A stretch of 64,000 nt of DNA. Source: Oryzias latipes. Its lineage: Eukaryota; Chordata; Actinopteri; Beloniformes; Adrianichthyidae. Location of the stretch: NCBI RefSeq assembly GCF_002234675.1, contig NC_019862.2, forward strand, positions 23,990,160 to 24,054,159. Direction: 5' to 3'. Below, one piece after another: positions 10,644 through 24,400 of the stretch (its first letter is position 1; each line of letters begins with the position of its first letter). Made by a program: the position numbers and the translations under genes. The notes under the pieces were generated by a model. It did not search any database. It was not told the origin of the DNA and saw only the letters and a program-made list of their open reading frames with translations.

Positions 10644-13600
10644 ATGTCTGCACTGACAGAATCAACAACTGGCAGGTTAGCCAGGCGGGTCAGGGTTGAC
10701 CGTCCGCAAGAGAAAGATGACACCGTAATCCTGGGCAAGGACAAGGGTAAAGGTGAACTTGAAGGAGATTAGACGTCACACATGAGGAAAAAAGCCTGTC
10801 ACATTTCTTTAACTCTCCATCTTTGCTTTCACAGATCTCATTCTGAAGGCGCAATCAATAGACCTGATGAAATTAAAGAACCACAAAAACCATCACACAG
10901 ATCTTTACCAGGACAACATCTGCGTTCTCCGCAGAAGCCAGACGTTCCAAATGTGGATAACCTTGTCGAGACCTTTTAACCGTCACACTGACAAGCTTCA
11001 CCTACACCTTAAAACAGGTGAGTGAACAAGAAACTCAACGGGTGTGTCTTACAGATTTTTCTTTTATTCTACACTTCACAAAGAGCCCGTTAGTGCTGTC
11101 CAGGTGAGAGGCGTGTGCTCTTTGCGAGACCATTGTGTGCAGCCTGGCTGTTAGAAGTTAGGAAATTAGACAATCAAAGCGTAGTTTGTGTGGACATCCT
11201 ATTGGCATCTTACGTGCACTTACGCATCACCTGCACACCCCGGGTGGAAAGCAGTGTGTAAAGCGTTTAGGTCAGTTTTTTATTTAACACACATTGGAAC
11301 TTTGAGTTAACATTGTTAAGAAAGTGCTTTCAGATAAAACTCTCATTCCAGGAAGAAACTAAAATAAAACTGATCAAGATCTGAAATGAGGTCATGAACG
11401 TTCTTGAAATAAATCAATAAATCAATTGTTACACCCCTAGTAAAAATGTGACTGGTTTGTTTCTGTTTGTGCATGTCACAGGCAGCAGTCAGTAATGCAA
11501 TTTACATCCGGAAATGTTTGCATTTTGTCTGACATGTGGCTCCTCTGCTTTCTCAGGGCCAATACCAGAAGTGGGAAAGAGAACCCATGTGATTGTCCCT
11601 CTGGTGGAAGAGCTGAAGGGCAACTGTTGGGAGGCTGCAGTGGTGAAAGAGAATGACAAAAGAATTAAGCTGTCAGTGAATTCACCAGGCACTGCTGTCA
11701 TTGGCCGATACCGGCTCACTGTGGAAACAACTTGTCCAAATGGTTTGGCTATTTACACATGTAACCCTTCTGATGACATCTACATGCTGTTCAACCCCTG
11801 GAGTAAAGGTAAAGTGAGCTGTGCTGCACAGCTGATGCATTAAAGAATCTTTCTCAAATCAAATCAAATCAAATCAAACTTTATTTGAATCAAATTTTAA
11901 AAACAAAAGACAAAACATCAAACAAATATTTTGTCTTAAACCCGTACAGTACCCAGAACCCCCCCCCCCACCACCACACACACGTACACACACTATGATA
12001 AGAAAAATTATGCAATATAGAAATCTGGCTTTGTACTGAAGCAGGGAAACAATATTTTGGAGACATGTCTACTTCAGTGACCCCCAATCAAGTCCACAGA
12101 ATACGCTATACCACAGGACCCCCCCCCAGATCTAAGAATAAGAGCCAGACCTGGGAGATCCCATTGCAGGAACCCCGTTCACTGAGAAGGGTCAATCACA
12201 GATGTGGAGGATCCCTCTGAGGAAAACACTGGGGTTACAAATAAAATGTAAAAGGAATAAAATAAAGAAAAGTTAAAACAGATATATAACCAGATAAACC
12301 TCCCCTCCTTGTCATTGCTGCAAAACTCTTCATGATGGAGTTTACATGCGCTTGGAAATTTTAACACATTTTGTGTTATTCTTTGTTAAAAAAAAAAAAG
12401 AAACACTAGTCAAAAAGATTATAGTGTGCCACTTTCTGGTAGTATAACATGAGTCTATATTTCACAAGCTTTTCATCATTCCAAAATTATAAAAAATAAT
12501 CTAATAGCTCTTCCTGTTTGCTCTGATTTAGATGACTCTGTCTTCCTAGATGATGAAGAGGAGAGACAGGAGTATGTCCTTAATGATGTCGGCCGCATTT
12601 ATAATGGCAGGGTAAACCAAATTGGAGCAAGAACATGGAACTATGGACAGGTATGATGGTCCTTGTTTGGTGACCAGCTGCAGAAAGCACCACACCTTCT
12701 GATCCACTGTGTTCTTCTCCATCTTTCCTTCAGTTTGACAGTGGGATTCTGGCCACTTGCCTCTACATCCTGGAAAAGAGCAAAACACTCTGCTCTGGTT
12801 GGGGAGACCCGGTGAATGTGGTTCGAATCGTCTCTGCCATGGTGAGGACCCACCTGGATTTTATCTCCACAATGTGGCCCTGTTTTGGAACATTCAAATG
12901 TTGTTCTTTGTATGTTTACGTATGTAGCTTGAATGTACTCTGCCCATCTACGATGCTTTTCCTGAACAGAGTCATCCTGCACAAAATCATTTTTTTCTCT
13001 GCAGTGCAGTCTGACAGTGCTCAAATGTTTATTCTGAAAAATGTGCATGTTTGCTTCTATTTCTTTTTGTAGGATTACATTTTCGTTTTGTGGATGCTCT
13101 GTAATATTAAACTGTATGGCCCCTTCGTGATTAAAGTTGCCCTGCAATCCTCTTTTTATCTATTGTAAAAGCATTCCAGTGGTCTTTCCACTATAAGTAT
13201 GTTGTTTTTAGGCTAAATTGAAAAAAACCTGTGTCAAGGACACAAATTCTGCAGAATGGCAGAAATTCATTATAAGTTTGCTTCTAAGTTGTGGGCGAGA
13301 TATTGGCATTGAAGTAAGCATGTGCTAATATCCCACTTCACACTAGCTTACAACCCCCACAACCCGAATTTAACGTTATTGGTACAACAAAAATGGTGAG
13401 CAATATAGAGCTATCCAGTCGTGCAGTTTTGAGCCAGAGACCAGCTCAGACAAGGAAAACGAAGACGTACCTGGATCTAGTCGCCCAAAAGTAGATGCTT
13501 TAGACTGGAGCAGAGCAGCGTGCTTTTGGCTTGTCGGTTGAAGTTTGTACATAAAAACTACAAGCTTTTAGCGACAAGACTTTTTTGTCTGATCCTGATT

Positions 13601-15926
13601 AACCACGATTTAAACACAGAAATACTCTTTATATATCTGCTTCTGCCTGCTAAATGACAAAAGTTTGTATACAGGGAAATGAGATGCCTCATCAAGAGCC
13701 CAGTGTTGTGACCAACCACAGTGTAATGACAACAAAAACACAAATCCCTTTATTGGTGATGCCGTTTTGCCTTGCAGCTGGATGAGATGGGATAATAGTC
13801 TGTGTCTCAGAATCTCTTTCTCCTACAGCATGAGGACTTTGTCAGATCTCAGTTTCACACTATTAGGCAAAATAACATTCTGCCTTTTTTATTTTTTAGG
13901 TCAACTCCAATGATGATGCCGGGGTATTGGTAGGAAAATGGTCAGGAGACTATACAGGGGGAACTTGTCCAACATTTTGGAATGGAAGTGTAGAAATACT
14001 GCAGCAATATTATGCAAGCAAAGGCTCACCTGTCAAGTATGGCCAGTGTTGGGTATTTGGCGGTGTTACAACAACAGGTTGACAGACTTTTAATTTGCCT
14101 TTTCGCTCTTCCCATGTGTCCTGCAGAAAAATGAAACACAGACTCTTGTTTTTCCTCAGTGCTGCGCTGTTTGGGCATTCCCACCCGAACTGTGACCAAT
14201 TTCAACTCTGCTCATGACACGGACGTTTCCTTGACAATAGATGTGTACGTGGATGAGAACATGGACACCATAACGAACAAGAATCAGGATTCCATTTGGT
14301 ATGTCTTGGCTTTTTTGGGACATGGCTTTTCTCTTCAAGAGGACTCACGATTTTTTAGTAAACAGTGCTTCTCTTCACCTAAAGGAACTTCCATGTGTGG
14401 AATGACTGCTGGATGGCTCGTCCCGACTTGCCCCCAGGAAACGGAGGCTGGCAGGCTGTTGATGCCACACCTCAGGAAACGAGCAATGGCATTTATTGCT
14501 GTGGTCCTGCTCCTCTCACTGCTATTCGCAACGGTCAAGTCTACCTCAAATATGACTGCCCCTTTGTGTTTGCAGAGGTTTCTACTCAATTCTTCTTTAT
14601 TCAGTTCATTTTAGTGATGACACCAGATATTGGTTTCTGCCTGAAAATGTATTCTTATCCCTGCTTCTTTTGACTACCCTGCAGGTGAACAGTGATAGAA
14701 TCTTATGGCAAAGGAATGCAGATGGGACCTACAGTAAAATCTTCACTGAGAAGAAGGTTGTTGGTTGCAACATCAGCACCAAGGCTGTGGGTTCAGATGA
14801 GCGTAATGATATCACACACATGTACAAATATGCTGAAGGTAACTGAAATGAACTTATAGGAATCTGTCTGACCCAATTTCTCTTTATGTAACTAGCATCT
14901 CTGTTCACGTTTAGGCTCTGAAGAGGAGCGCGTCGCCGTGGAAACAGCCTGTAGCTATGGCTCCAAGCCGGATACTTATGAATCTCCCACTGCAAAAGAT
15001 GTAACTATGAAAGTGGTCATGGAGGGAGAAGGTCCCAAACTGGGGAGCGATGCAGAGCTTATTGTCAAGTTTATCAACCACAGCTGTGAGAATCGTAATG
15101 TAAGCCTGAACAGCCAGCTGGCAGTCATGTACTATACTGGAGTTCACAAAGCTACATTCCAAAAAGAGAAGAGAGATCTGGATTTACTACCCAACAAGGG
15201 TAAGAGTCACTGAGTACTTAAAATAGCCTGGCTGAGTTTGCCTTTGCCAACACTTCACTTCTTTTCCCGTTTGCTGTGATCTGCAGAGACTAAAGTAAAG
15301 TTGGCCTTGACTTACGACAAATACAAAGACCTGCTGGTTGATCAGGGAGCCCTGATGTTGACACTGTTGGGCAGGGTTAAAGAAACCCAACAGGTGTTGG
15401 CCACTCAGTTTGGTTTCCTCCTCAGAACCCCAGACCTAATCATAAAGGTAGGAAACAGCACACATCTGCAACATATTACTGTGCTTGGATCTGTTTTTTA
15501 GCCTGAGCTTCCGTCTGTTCTGCTGACACAGCCGATCGGGAAACCCGTGGTTGGACAGAAGATGACGGTGGAGATTTCATTCATCAACCCGCTACCAGAA
15601 GAGCTAAAAGATGTGGTGTTAAATGTGGAAGGCATTGGCCTTCTACCGGTACAAAAGATTACATATGGGTGAGTCTGGGAAAACTTTCTTGCTGCAACAG
15701 TTTTTCTCTCCTCTAACCATCTAGCTTATTTTATGTTTTATTTATTTTTTCATTTTAATTGATTACCTGATTCTCTCCACATAGAGATATTCGCAGCAAT
15801 GGCAGAGTCACTATCACCAAAGACTTCACCCCTACCCTTGCTGGAGCAAAGAAATTTGTGGCTTCTTTGCACTGCAGTCAGCTCACACAGGTTCACGGTG
15901 TTGCCGACATCTATGTGGAGGCCTGA
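10644..15926 (+). CDS. tgm1-like: Transglutaminase 1-like, 13 coding exons, complete
   Basis: The product is a calcium-dependent protein-glutamine gamma-glutamyltransferase that cross-links proteins through Gln-Lys bonds. Exons: 10644-10746, 10835-11017, 11557-11808, 12532-12650, 12734-12841, 13900-14077, 14160-14298, 14385-14577, 14685-14838, 14915-15199, 15287-15447, 15532-15668, 15785-15926. All junctions are GT-AG with matching phases, giving 717 residues. Domain order: short N-terminal tail (1-34), beta-sandwich ([15 protein letters not shown]), core, then two beta-barrels. The triad is visible: Cys305 in YGQCWVFGG, His364 in [10 protein letters not shown] and Asp387 in [10 protein letters not shown], with the family's usual 59- and 23-residue spacing. 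Core wording ([16 protein letters not shown]) is closest to vertebrate TGM1, but the Cys-rich membrane-anchor extension of mammalian TGM1 is absent. TGM2 or TGM5 ancestry is less likely. Confidence 0.93.
11855..12330. repeat. Intronic repeat with (TCAAA)n end
   Basis: Within transglutaminase intron 3, a (TCAAA) array (11856-11880) runs into CTTTATTTGAATCAAATTTT, which looks like the reverse of a LINE or SINE 3' end with simple-repeat tail. The rest contains C-runs at 11960-11970 and 12120-12127. It probably is a minus-strand retroelement fragment, but no coding region is seen. Confidence 0.4.
13129..13720. repeat. Dispersed MITE-like repeat in tgm intron 5
   Basis: The sequence resembles 33590-33965 and, in part, 39388-39820. 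All share a stretch around GAGCTATCCAG...CAGTTTTGAGCCAGA and a GAAGACGTAC motif. The left end reads TTAAAGTTGCCCTGCAATCC, a degenerate form of the family end TTAAAGTCCCACTC. It is non-coding and lies in the 1.06-kb intron 5. Confidence 0.55.
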
Positions 15927-16227
15927 AGCAGCAACACTCAAGAGTACTACGCAAAAAGAAACACTTTGATTCTGTAAACTGTGGGAAAGCTTAAAAATAA
16001 TTAAAATTATCTTTTGAAGTGAAAAGATGTAACACTGTGCTAACTTTGCTCTAAAATGGGAAAATATTGATGTGTAGGGGTAAAAAAATGACACTACTTT
16101 TTTGTTTTACAAGAGTTAATTGCATCCTTTCCTCGAGGTTTTTGGAAATTATGTTATGGAATGAAGTATGGCTAAAGCTCTTTGGTGTGGGGGAAAATAT
16201 GTTCTTTTATCTTTCAAGAAAGTGCGA

Positions 16228-16233
16228 ATAAAG
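16228..16233 (+). terminator. Polyadenylation signal of tgm1-like
   Basis: AATAAA lies 302 bases after the stop codon at 15924-15926 and just before an A-rich stretch. It is the first canonical signal downstream of the gene; cleavage would fall at about 16245-16255. Confidence 0.65.
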
Positions 16234-16261
16234 ACACATTTAAAAAAAATATCACGAGTTT

Positions 16262-16770
16262 TGTTTATTTAAAGGGCCTATAGCATGCAAAATCAACTTT
16301 TTTGAGTTTTTAAGTGTATTATAATGATAAGTCCTCACAAAAAACAACCCCAAAGCAGTATTTTGTTCCACTCATGCCTTTTTGAGCATTCTTCTAAAAC
16401 CCTGCTCTCTGTGCACCAGCCCCTACCAATCCACAAAAACAAGCAGATCCTCACATTGTGACGTAGATAAGTGAGGAACAGCCCCTTCTAAGAAGAGTCT
16501 GCACTGCCAGCACCGGCCCCCAGGCTAACACAGACACACACTTTCTCTGGGGAGCTAGTGGTGATCTGCAAAATGGTCCCATTTTATGTGCACAGTTTGC
16601 ACATCCATCTTTGCAAAAGTCTGGATGTTGTTTGTTCTCGTGGGCAAGACGCACACATCCTGTCATGGGCGGCTCTAAGTTGATGTCATGAAATGGGCGG
16701 CACCCACATGGAGTGAAAGCTGGTGCCTCAGAGATCAAGTCAATCACAATATCAACCACGTTGTATTTTG
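16262..16770. repeat. Probable dispersed repeat downstream of tgm
   Basis: The block starting AAAGGGCCTATAGCATGC has the look of a common fish interspersed repeat, but I find no second copy in this window and no terminal repeats. Open frames on the minus strand (16451-16822) have no family motif. Confidence 0.3.
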
Positions 16771-17480
16771 GTTGAACAATTTTTGCAAATAAAATTGTTT
16801 TTTTGTATTTTTTGATAAACAATCAATTTTTCCTCATCAGAACACAGTGGATTAATAAACATTTTATGTAAATTTGCTATAAAAAAACGAAGTAGTGAGC
16901 ATGGTGACCGAATTGCTTTTAAAAATAAGGACACCACATAGTCCTGCATTATAATGTTTTTTCAGTGGTTGGAGAGGAGGGAAGGAGATCACACATAGCC
17001 TTATTATAACCACAGATCCCATCATACAGCGCCTCAGCTACCTTGCCGGACATCAATGTTGCCAGATTGGTGGTTTCCTGCTCAATGGGGTGGTTCTGAT
17101 TCTCAATTTGCAGGCAAAATTTGCTTTGGGTGGACATAATTTGGATGGGTTTCGGATGGGTTCGCTGGTTTTTGGTTCCTTACTGAAACACGTCTCAGCA
17201 GGTGAGATGCAGGTGAGCAGGATGGTTTACGGGTAAGGAACTAATAATAACATTGAAATATGTCCACCAGTCTGATTGATAAATGCCATTTATACTAATC
17301 ACCTTTAATCATTATTATTCTCAAAATCTCAGTATTTTGCATTTACAAGTCAGCTTTACAATAAAAATCAAAATAAAGCTTCGAACTGAATCTCCATTGA
17401 TAACTTTTTGGACTTTACCTCAAAGACAAATCTGTTGGTTAAAAAAATATTTTGAACAACAAGTTCAAAGAGATTTCATT

Positions 17481-17691
17481 TAACCCTTGTGCTATCTTAG
17501 ATGACCCCACCCTTACATTGACCTGTTCTCCCTACCATGACAAAGGTGGATAAAGGTGGAAAGATTTCATGTAATCCATGGACACCAGTGAAGTTCACAA
17601 ATCATTGAAGAAAAAAGGTTCAGAGCACTGTCTAGTGGGTCTAGATGACCCAACTCCCAATTTTAAAGTGCTTAGGATAGCACAAGGGTTA
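17481..17691 (+). mobile_element. piggyBac-like MITE, copy 1 of 5
   Basis: This 211-bp element has inverted ends TAACCCTTGTGCTATC and GATAGCACAAGGGTTA. Four relatives lie at 33128, 35842, 36976 and 56496. The interior has no coding capacity. The CCC...GGG ends inside TTAA-like flanks suggest piggyBac-type transposition; the best evidence for the TTAA duplication is copy 5. Confidence 0.85.
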
Positions 17692-18180
17692 TAATCTTAC
17701 ATAGATTTTACCCAACCAATCAGTACATGCAAAGGTTCAAAAAAGAGCTCAATAAAAACTGTACATATTATGAACACTATGAAGAAACAGTACACATATT
17801 TTGGACCTGTAAGCACATTAAGCTAGTTTGTAACAAATTGACAAACTGTCATTTCATATCAGGACTCAAATCTATCCCCATTTGTCCCTGACTTGGAAGA
17901 ACATAATATCAGAATTATGATTATAATAAGCAATCTCCACAATTCTGTAATAAATCTCTTGATTTTATTAACAAACCATTATGTTTATATACTAAATTAA
18001 GCAATAAAAATACAATTTTTTTAAAGTATCTCTCAATTCAGAGAGTATTTTACACACTATTTCCCTCAGTACCAACAAATAAATTAAAACCCACCATCTG
18101 TATCAGCTTTACAGAATAAGATAGTCTTACTTTTATTTTTGTTGTTTTTTAACAGTTATAATTCCCCTTGGCGTTATTAT
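17692..18180 (+). mobile_element. L1/Tx1-type LINE C-terminal fragment
   Basis: The plus strand translates into a degenerate LINE C-terminal region with a NCTYYEHYEETVHIFWTCKH segment, the Cys/His motif found after the RT in L1-type elements. Frame breaks occur throughout, and an A/T-rich end follows near 18170-18240. The coding region before the adjoining MITE (17283-17480) may belong to it as well. Confidence 0.45.
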
Positions 18181-18448
18181 TTTTTTATTTGATATACAGT
18201 GCTCTACTGTGTGTAATGTTAGTGTTTTGAATAAAGTTTTTTTTTAACGTTTTTGTAAAGGATTTTGTTTAAATAAAGCTTAATTTGAAGAAAATGCATG
18301 CTCTACCAGTCGAGGGCGCTCTAACGCCGCTCGTCGTTTTTCCCTACATTCTTCGGCTCCATTTTATCAACGGAGACAGAATCCGTGGGCCGCGTTCACC
18401 TTAGAAACCATTTGAACCGCGGGGAAACCAGAACCGAACCGAAGCGCC

Positions 18449-21400
18449 ATGCCCGCCGGACTGACAGGTACGAGCTCATCCATATGTTGTTGTTCTTCTT
18501 CCGCGCGCGCGGAGCTGCAGGACGCCTCATGATCAGATCTGTGTAGTAAATGATGTATCAACTTAAAGACCCAGCCAGTCTAGTGAAAATTGTGTTTAAA
18601 CATATTATTGTGGCATTTTTCTCGTGATAGAAGACACACACGAAAATTCAAATTAAAACAGCATTTCTGAGTATTTCTTTATTCAAATCGTGGAGAAGAC
18701 TTATAAACGGGGGGGGGGGGGGGGGGGGGGGGGCCATACTGTATTTGTGCATGGCTTTTCGGTTCGGTCCCCCCCCCCCTCCAAACTCCCTTCTCCACTC
18801 CGTTGTGATGCATCCACTGGCAGACAAATAGATCCATGTAAGTGTCGGTTTTCGTCGTCGAAGCTGGCATCTGGCTCAGATTTGTACGGCCGAGTAGCTC
18901 TGATATATTGCTGGCCATTTCTGATGCACTGCTAATAATCCTAGCTTAGGTTGTGAGCGGTTGTAAACTAGCAAGAGAGAGTGTAAACAAAGGGATCATG
19001 GGAACTGTTGCTGTTTTCCAGAAACTCATTTGTAGAAAACGACACAGGTTTTAGGTATTTGTTTTGATTTTGGCTTGAAAAAACTGCATAACCAATAACA
19101 CACACGTTTACAACAGATCAAACAATAATTGAAGTGGGACTTCTATAACACGAGAGTTGATGCTTGCATTCCACAGAAATCAGACTTATAATGTTAAAAT
19201 GATCTTACAGAGGTGGCTTATCCTGCTCCTCAAGAACCCGCATCGCTGCCTGTTATCCAGTCCTCCTTGACCAACTTGCTGCTGATTAGCCTACTCAAGT
19301 GATTCCACACCTGGTTTCCTGAATTCACCTGATTTCGGTTGTCAGCATCAAGGAGTCTAGAAAGAGCTGGAAAACAGGCAGGATTGAGGCTCTCGAGGAC
19401 CAGCATATATTTCATATTTTTGCCAAAGTGAACATATTTCTAGTTATAAACTGACCAGTCAGATGCCTTAAGTAATGTTTTCCAAACATGGTTTTCTGGA
19501 AGGCCTCAATTACTTTTCCTAGCTGGCCAGGCATGATTTGGTTTTTATCACCTGTCTCATTTCAAATAAGATGAATTTTAGAACAAAACTTGAGTGACCA
19601 TTCTGATCCCATGGGGTGAGATCTTGCGGGGAGCCCCAGATGGAGGGAGATCATCAATGATCTTGTATGTCTTCCATTTCCTAATAATTGCTCCCACAGT
19701 TGATTTCTTCACACCAAGCTGCTTACCTATTGCAGATTCAGTCTACCCAGCCTGGTGCAGGTCGACAGGTTTGTTCTGGTGTCCTTAGACTGCTATTTGG
19801 TCTTGGACACAGTGGAGTTTGGAGTGTGACTGTGAGGTTGTGGACAGGTATCTTTAATATAGATAACAGTTCAAACAGGTGACATTAATACAGGTAACAA
19901 GTGGAGGACAGAAGATCCACTTACAGAAGAAGTTACAGGTCTATGAGAGACAGAAATCTTGCTTGTTTGTAGATGACCAAATGCGTATTTTCCACCATAA
20001 TTTACAAATAAACTCTTTAAAGATCAGACAATGTGATTATTCTGGATATTTTTTCTCATTTTGTATCTCATTGTTGAGGAATACCTATGATGAAAATTAA
20101 AAGGTCTCTCTCATCTTTTTAAGTGGGAGAAATTCCACAATTTGTGCCTCACAGTGTTTCCCCGCTTATTCACGGTTTCACGTATTCACAGATATTTTTT
20201 TCAGACATGTGACTCCTCCTGTTCATCACAAAAACTCAGCTTAAGATGCTTGTATGAGACTTTTGCATCCGAAGGAGGTGCAGCGGGGACGAGGGGAGTA
20301 GAGCCCTGCCTTGCCGACTGCTAAGTAATATTTCAACCCGAGCAAGCACTGCTTCGCCCAGTTCCTAAATCGCTACCAACCAAAATTTGTGCCTCTTCTG
20401 GAAGAAGATGCCCTTAACTGATAAAGGAGGAAGCACAGGCTCCTGGTTTTAAGGCACAGAGTGACAGAGAGTCGCTCCTAAAGTGTGTTATAAAGTATGC
20501 TACGGTACAGTCTACCTGTTCTGAATAAAAAATAAAAACAATTATTTATGTTGAGTAGGGCTGCACGATATGAGGAAAGCTTGCGATGTGCGATAATAGT
20601 GATGAATATTGCGATGACGATATAACTTGCTGTATATGAACAAATAGTAAAACAACCAAAAACAAATCTATTTCACTGCAACTTTTAATTTAAATAAGAT
20701 TCAAAATACCTTAAATTATACTCCTAATGACCCTCATCTTCATAGGTGGCCAACATCTAACATGAAAGGTCTATCCGATTGGTCTACAATGTGAAGGCCT
20801 CTATCTGATTGGTCAAATGCATAAAGGGATTTATTCGATTCGTTAGATATTTCAAGCTGCCATAAGATTATTTTAGCACATTCAAGGTTTACAATTTATC
20901 ACTATTTTTGACGACTTTTGAGATATGGATATTACACAGCTTGAAATTGCGATAACGATAAATTTGAGATTTATTGTGGAGGCCCAATGTTGAACAATAT
21001 TCCAATGTTCCTTAATAAATGTTTTAGAAGCATCAGAAATGTTTCAGAAGTGTTTTTAAAGAGCAAGGATCGGTGATGGGCATTCTTCGGCCGCAGGGGT
21101 GGGTGGTGGTGTGGTGGTTCTCCTTATTCGTGGATTTTGCGTATACACGGGGTCTCTGGTCCCTGACCCTGCAAATATGGGGGAAATAGAGTAAATACTT
21201 TTTTGTCCCACTGTATATGATCTGAATGATCCAGATGCGGAAGTTTTTTTGTGCTAAAGTCCATCTTGATGTTAGAATTAACTCTGAATTGGGGCATATT
21301 TGCTCCAATTTGACATTCTGGGACTGTTTTTAAATCTGTGTTATACTGGTCTTCTACTGCTGTGTGCTGTTTTGGGGTGCTTGTTCTTTTGGGAGCGTAT

Positions 21401-24400
21401 GGTATACACTGGGAGTGGAAGCACAAGTGATATACTTCTTGTAATTGTTTGGTGAGGTTTTACGTACACCTTTATTAATGCTCGTAGGGTGACTGAAAAA
21501 AGCTAACCGATGTTCTAGCTGATTCGTTATTAGTGGATGCTCACAGTGTGAATGTCCTCTGATCATTTACCACTTTTTATTTATTGTTGTCCTCCAGAAT
21601 TTCCAGAAATCTGTGAGAAGGAACACAAACCTCTGCAGATCAAAGAAGAGGAACCAGAAAATCTGCAGATGAAGGAGGAAATGGAAATTCTTCAGATCAA
21701 AGAGGAGGAACCAGATCCTGTGCAGATCAAAGAAGAACCAGAAGTGGAACTCAAAGAGGAAAAGGAGAAAGACCGTTTTGAAGACAAGCCAAAAGATGGT
21801 GCGTATTTTCTTAAACACATATCTGATAAATTTTAGTTGTTGTGAACTGTGAAGCTACGTTCACACCGCCCTCGGGAACATGCACAAAAGCAGCCACTTC
21901 CAATAAAAAGTTTTAAGTGTGCGCGTGTTTCGGGCTTCACTGTTAAACTCTTGCGTTCACGCGTGGCTAGTCATGTTTTTTTTTTACTGTATTTGCATTC
22001 AGCGTACAAAAAGCGTGGCTATTGAACGGGTGTTAAACCAGCTAAACCAGGTCAAACTTTGACCAATCAGGGACTTGAATTTGGTAGTGAAGTGTGGATT
22101 ACTGCCAACCGTCAAATTTGATCATGGTCTAATCATGGAGGAGAAATTAATATTTGTGCTCAGCCGGAAATATATGACAAGTCTTTGATATATCGGGAGC
22201 GATAGAGGTGAGAAGGACAAGTTCTGGAGCAGTGTGTTGGAGGAGATTGGATTGCCACGTAAGTTTGAATAATTCTTTTTTTTTTTACCTACTGCGTAGC
22301 ATTAGCTAATTACCTTTGGTATTTCAGTGGATCAGTGCCAGAAAAGGCGTAAGAGCCTCTGGGACCTCTACATGAGGGAGGAAAGAAAAGGAGGTGGGGA
22401 AAAAGAAGTGGAGTAGCAGAGGGGGCAATCAAAAGATGGAAATACTCTGCCGTCCTGTTTTTTCCTGAACCGTTCTTCTCCCCACGGGAACATGGACGCA
22501 AGTTTGCAGGACAGGACATTGGAGTCCGACCGCCGGTACGAAGCAGCAACCACAGCTTCGTCAGCGGCACAGAGAAAACCTTTATTTCAATTGATAAAGG
22601 AAAAATAACATAACATATTTATAAGTCGTTCTTTAAGATTATATTGACGATGCAGTGTTTATGGAATCGTTTATTGTCATTATTGCAGACTTCAGCGAGC
22701 TTAGCTTTTCTTTCTCAAAGCCAGAGTCTCTGCCGGAACTGGCAGCTGCTGCTTTTTACAGCCTATCATCTGCTCCTGCCCTTTTCTATTCTCCTGGCCT
22801 CTCCACGGGGTGTGTGCAGGCACCCGCAGGGATCTCAAAAGGCCTTAAAAATGTCTTCAATTTGAATTCCGAGCCTTAAAAATTATGCTGTTTGAAACTT
22901 TTCCGTTTTGCATTTCATTTCTTTTTTCAACTACGATTATTTGAATCAAATAACGTAAATAAAGAGCGGCAGAACCAGTCGTTATGCATGCGTACGCTAG
23001 ATGCCCACTACCGGTTTAAAAATAAAAGAAGAAGAAAAAGAAGCGCGCTAAAGCATCATGGCAAAGACCACAAACAACAAGGTAAGAAGCTACAGTTTTG
23101 ATTATGGGAAAATGTACGTGGTGTGTATGAATAAAGCATATCGTTTTTGAGGCTAACTGCAACAATGACATTAAAGGCGTCCGACTCCTATGTCAAATCT
23201 ACAAAGCACTTGACATACTTCGGAGTAAAAGAGCGAACTTGTTCATGTCAGCTATCTAGCCAGCTGCACCCGAAACAGCTGCAGATGTTAGCCCCCGCAC
23301 CGTATGCAGCCCCTCCCGCTGCGACTGCAGTTAAGAGTCGATCTGCGTTCGTCCTTCGGGTTCACAACAACACTGAAAGCAGAGGTCTTCTAGACTCTTT
23401 ATGCTGTTCACAAACACCAGTCCTTTAATAGAAACAAGGGCATTTCAGAATTTTTTAAGTGTATGTTCCCGGACTCTGACATTGCCAAAAAACGTAAAGG
23501 TGAAGTTGGTGTGATATCCTTTCACTTATTTGGTCCTCCTGTCTTATTAATCATACGGTCACAAATACAACTGCTGATGAGGAGGCATCAGCAGAATCTT
23601 TAGGATTTCATGCCACGGCCCGATATATATATTTTTTTTAGTAGTTTGTGTGGTCATGAATGTAGGCGGTGGGAGTCAGGCGTCCACTAGGCATCAGTCA
23701 GACGAGGATGACGCGATGACGCCATTATGAAATCAGGCGACAGCTGGGCAGCCACAGGGCAGTTGCTGCCGGATTGCCAACCGGCAGCAGCTCTGATTGA
23801 ACCATGTGTAAATGCCTCTGGATTGTGGCCGTTCATATTAAGTGCCACTGGCCGCCGGTAGTCCAGGGGTATATAAAAAGCGCACATTTTAATTTTTAGA
23901 CTACATGTCACCCAAGACACCCAGCAAAGGCAAAGCCCCAGCGCCTAAAAAAACGAAGGTCCAAGCGGTCCAACCACAGCAGGAGTCTTCATCGGATGAA
24001 GAGTCTGAGCAGGCTTCAGTGGCGGATACAGGGGATGAACGTTCTTCCCATGGTGAAGAGGAGCCCGATGTCGAAGAGAAGATAGTGTCCTTTTTTAAAG
24101 AGAGGCCCCATTTCTACGACCTTACGCATGCATCGTACAAGAACAAGCAGCGGAGGAATTTTGAGCTGACAGAGTTCGCAAGCGCCCTGGGCCATGGCTG
24201 GACTGCAGAGAAGTTGTGGAAGAGGTTCGTCAGTTTGAGGACAGACTATGGCAAGCTCCTCAAAGTCATCCGTAAGGACAAGTCTAACTCTGGGGCAAAG
24301 AAGCTGACACCGAAGCAGCAATGGAAGTTACGCCGAATGCAGTTCCTCGATCCTCACCGGAAGAAGGCTGGTGTTGATGAGGAGGAAGAACTAGGAAATG

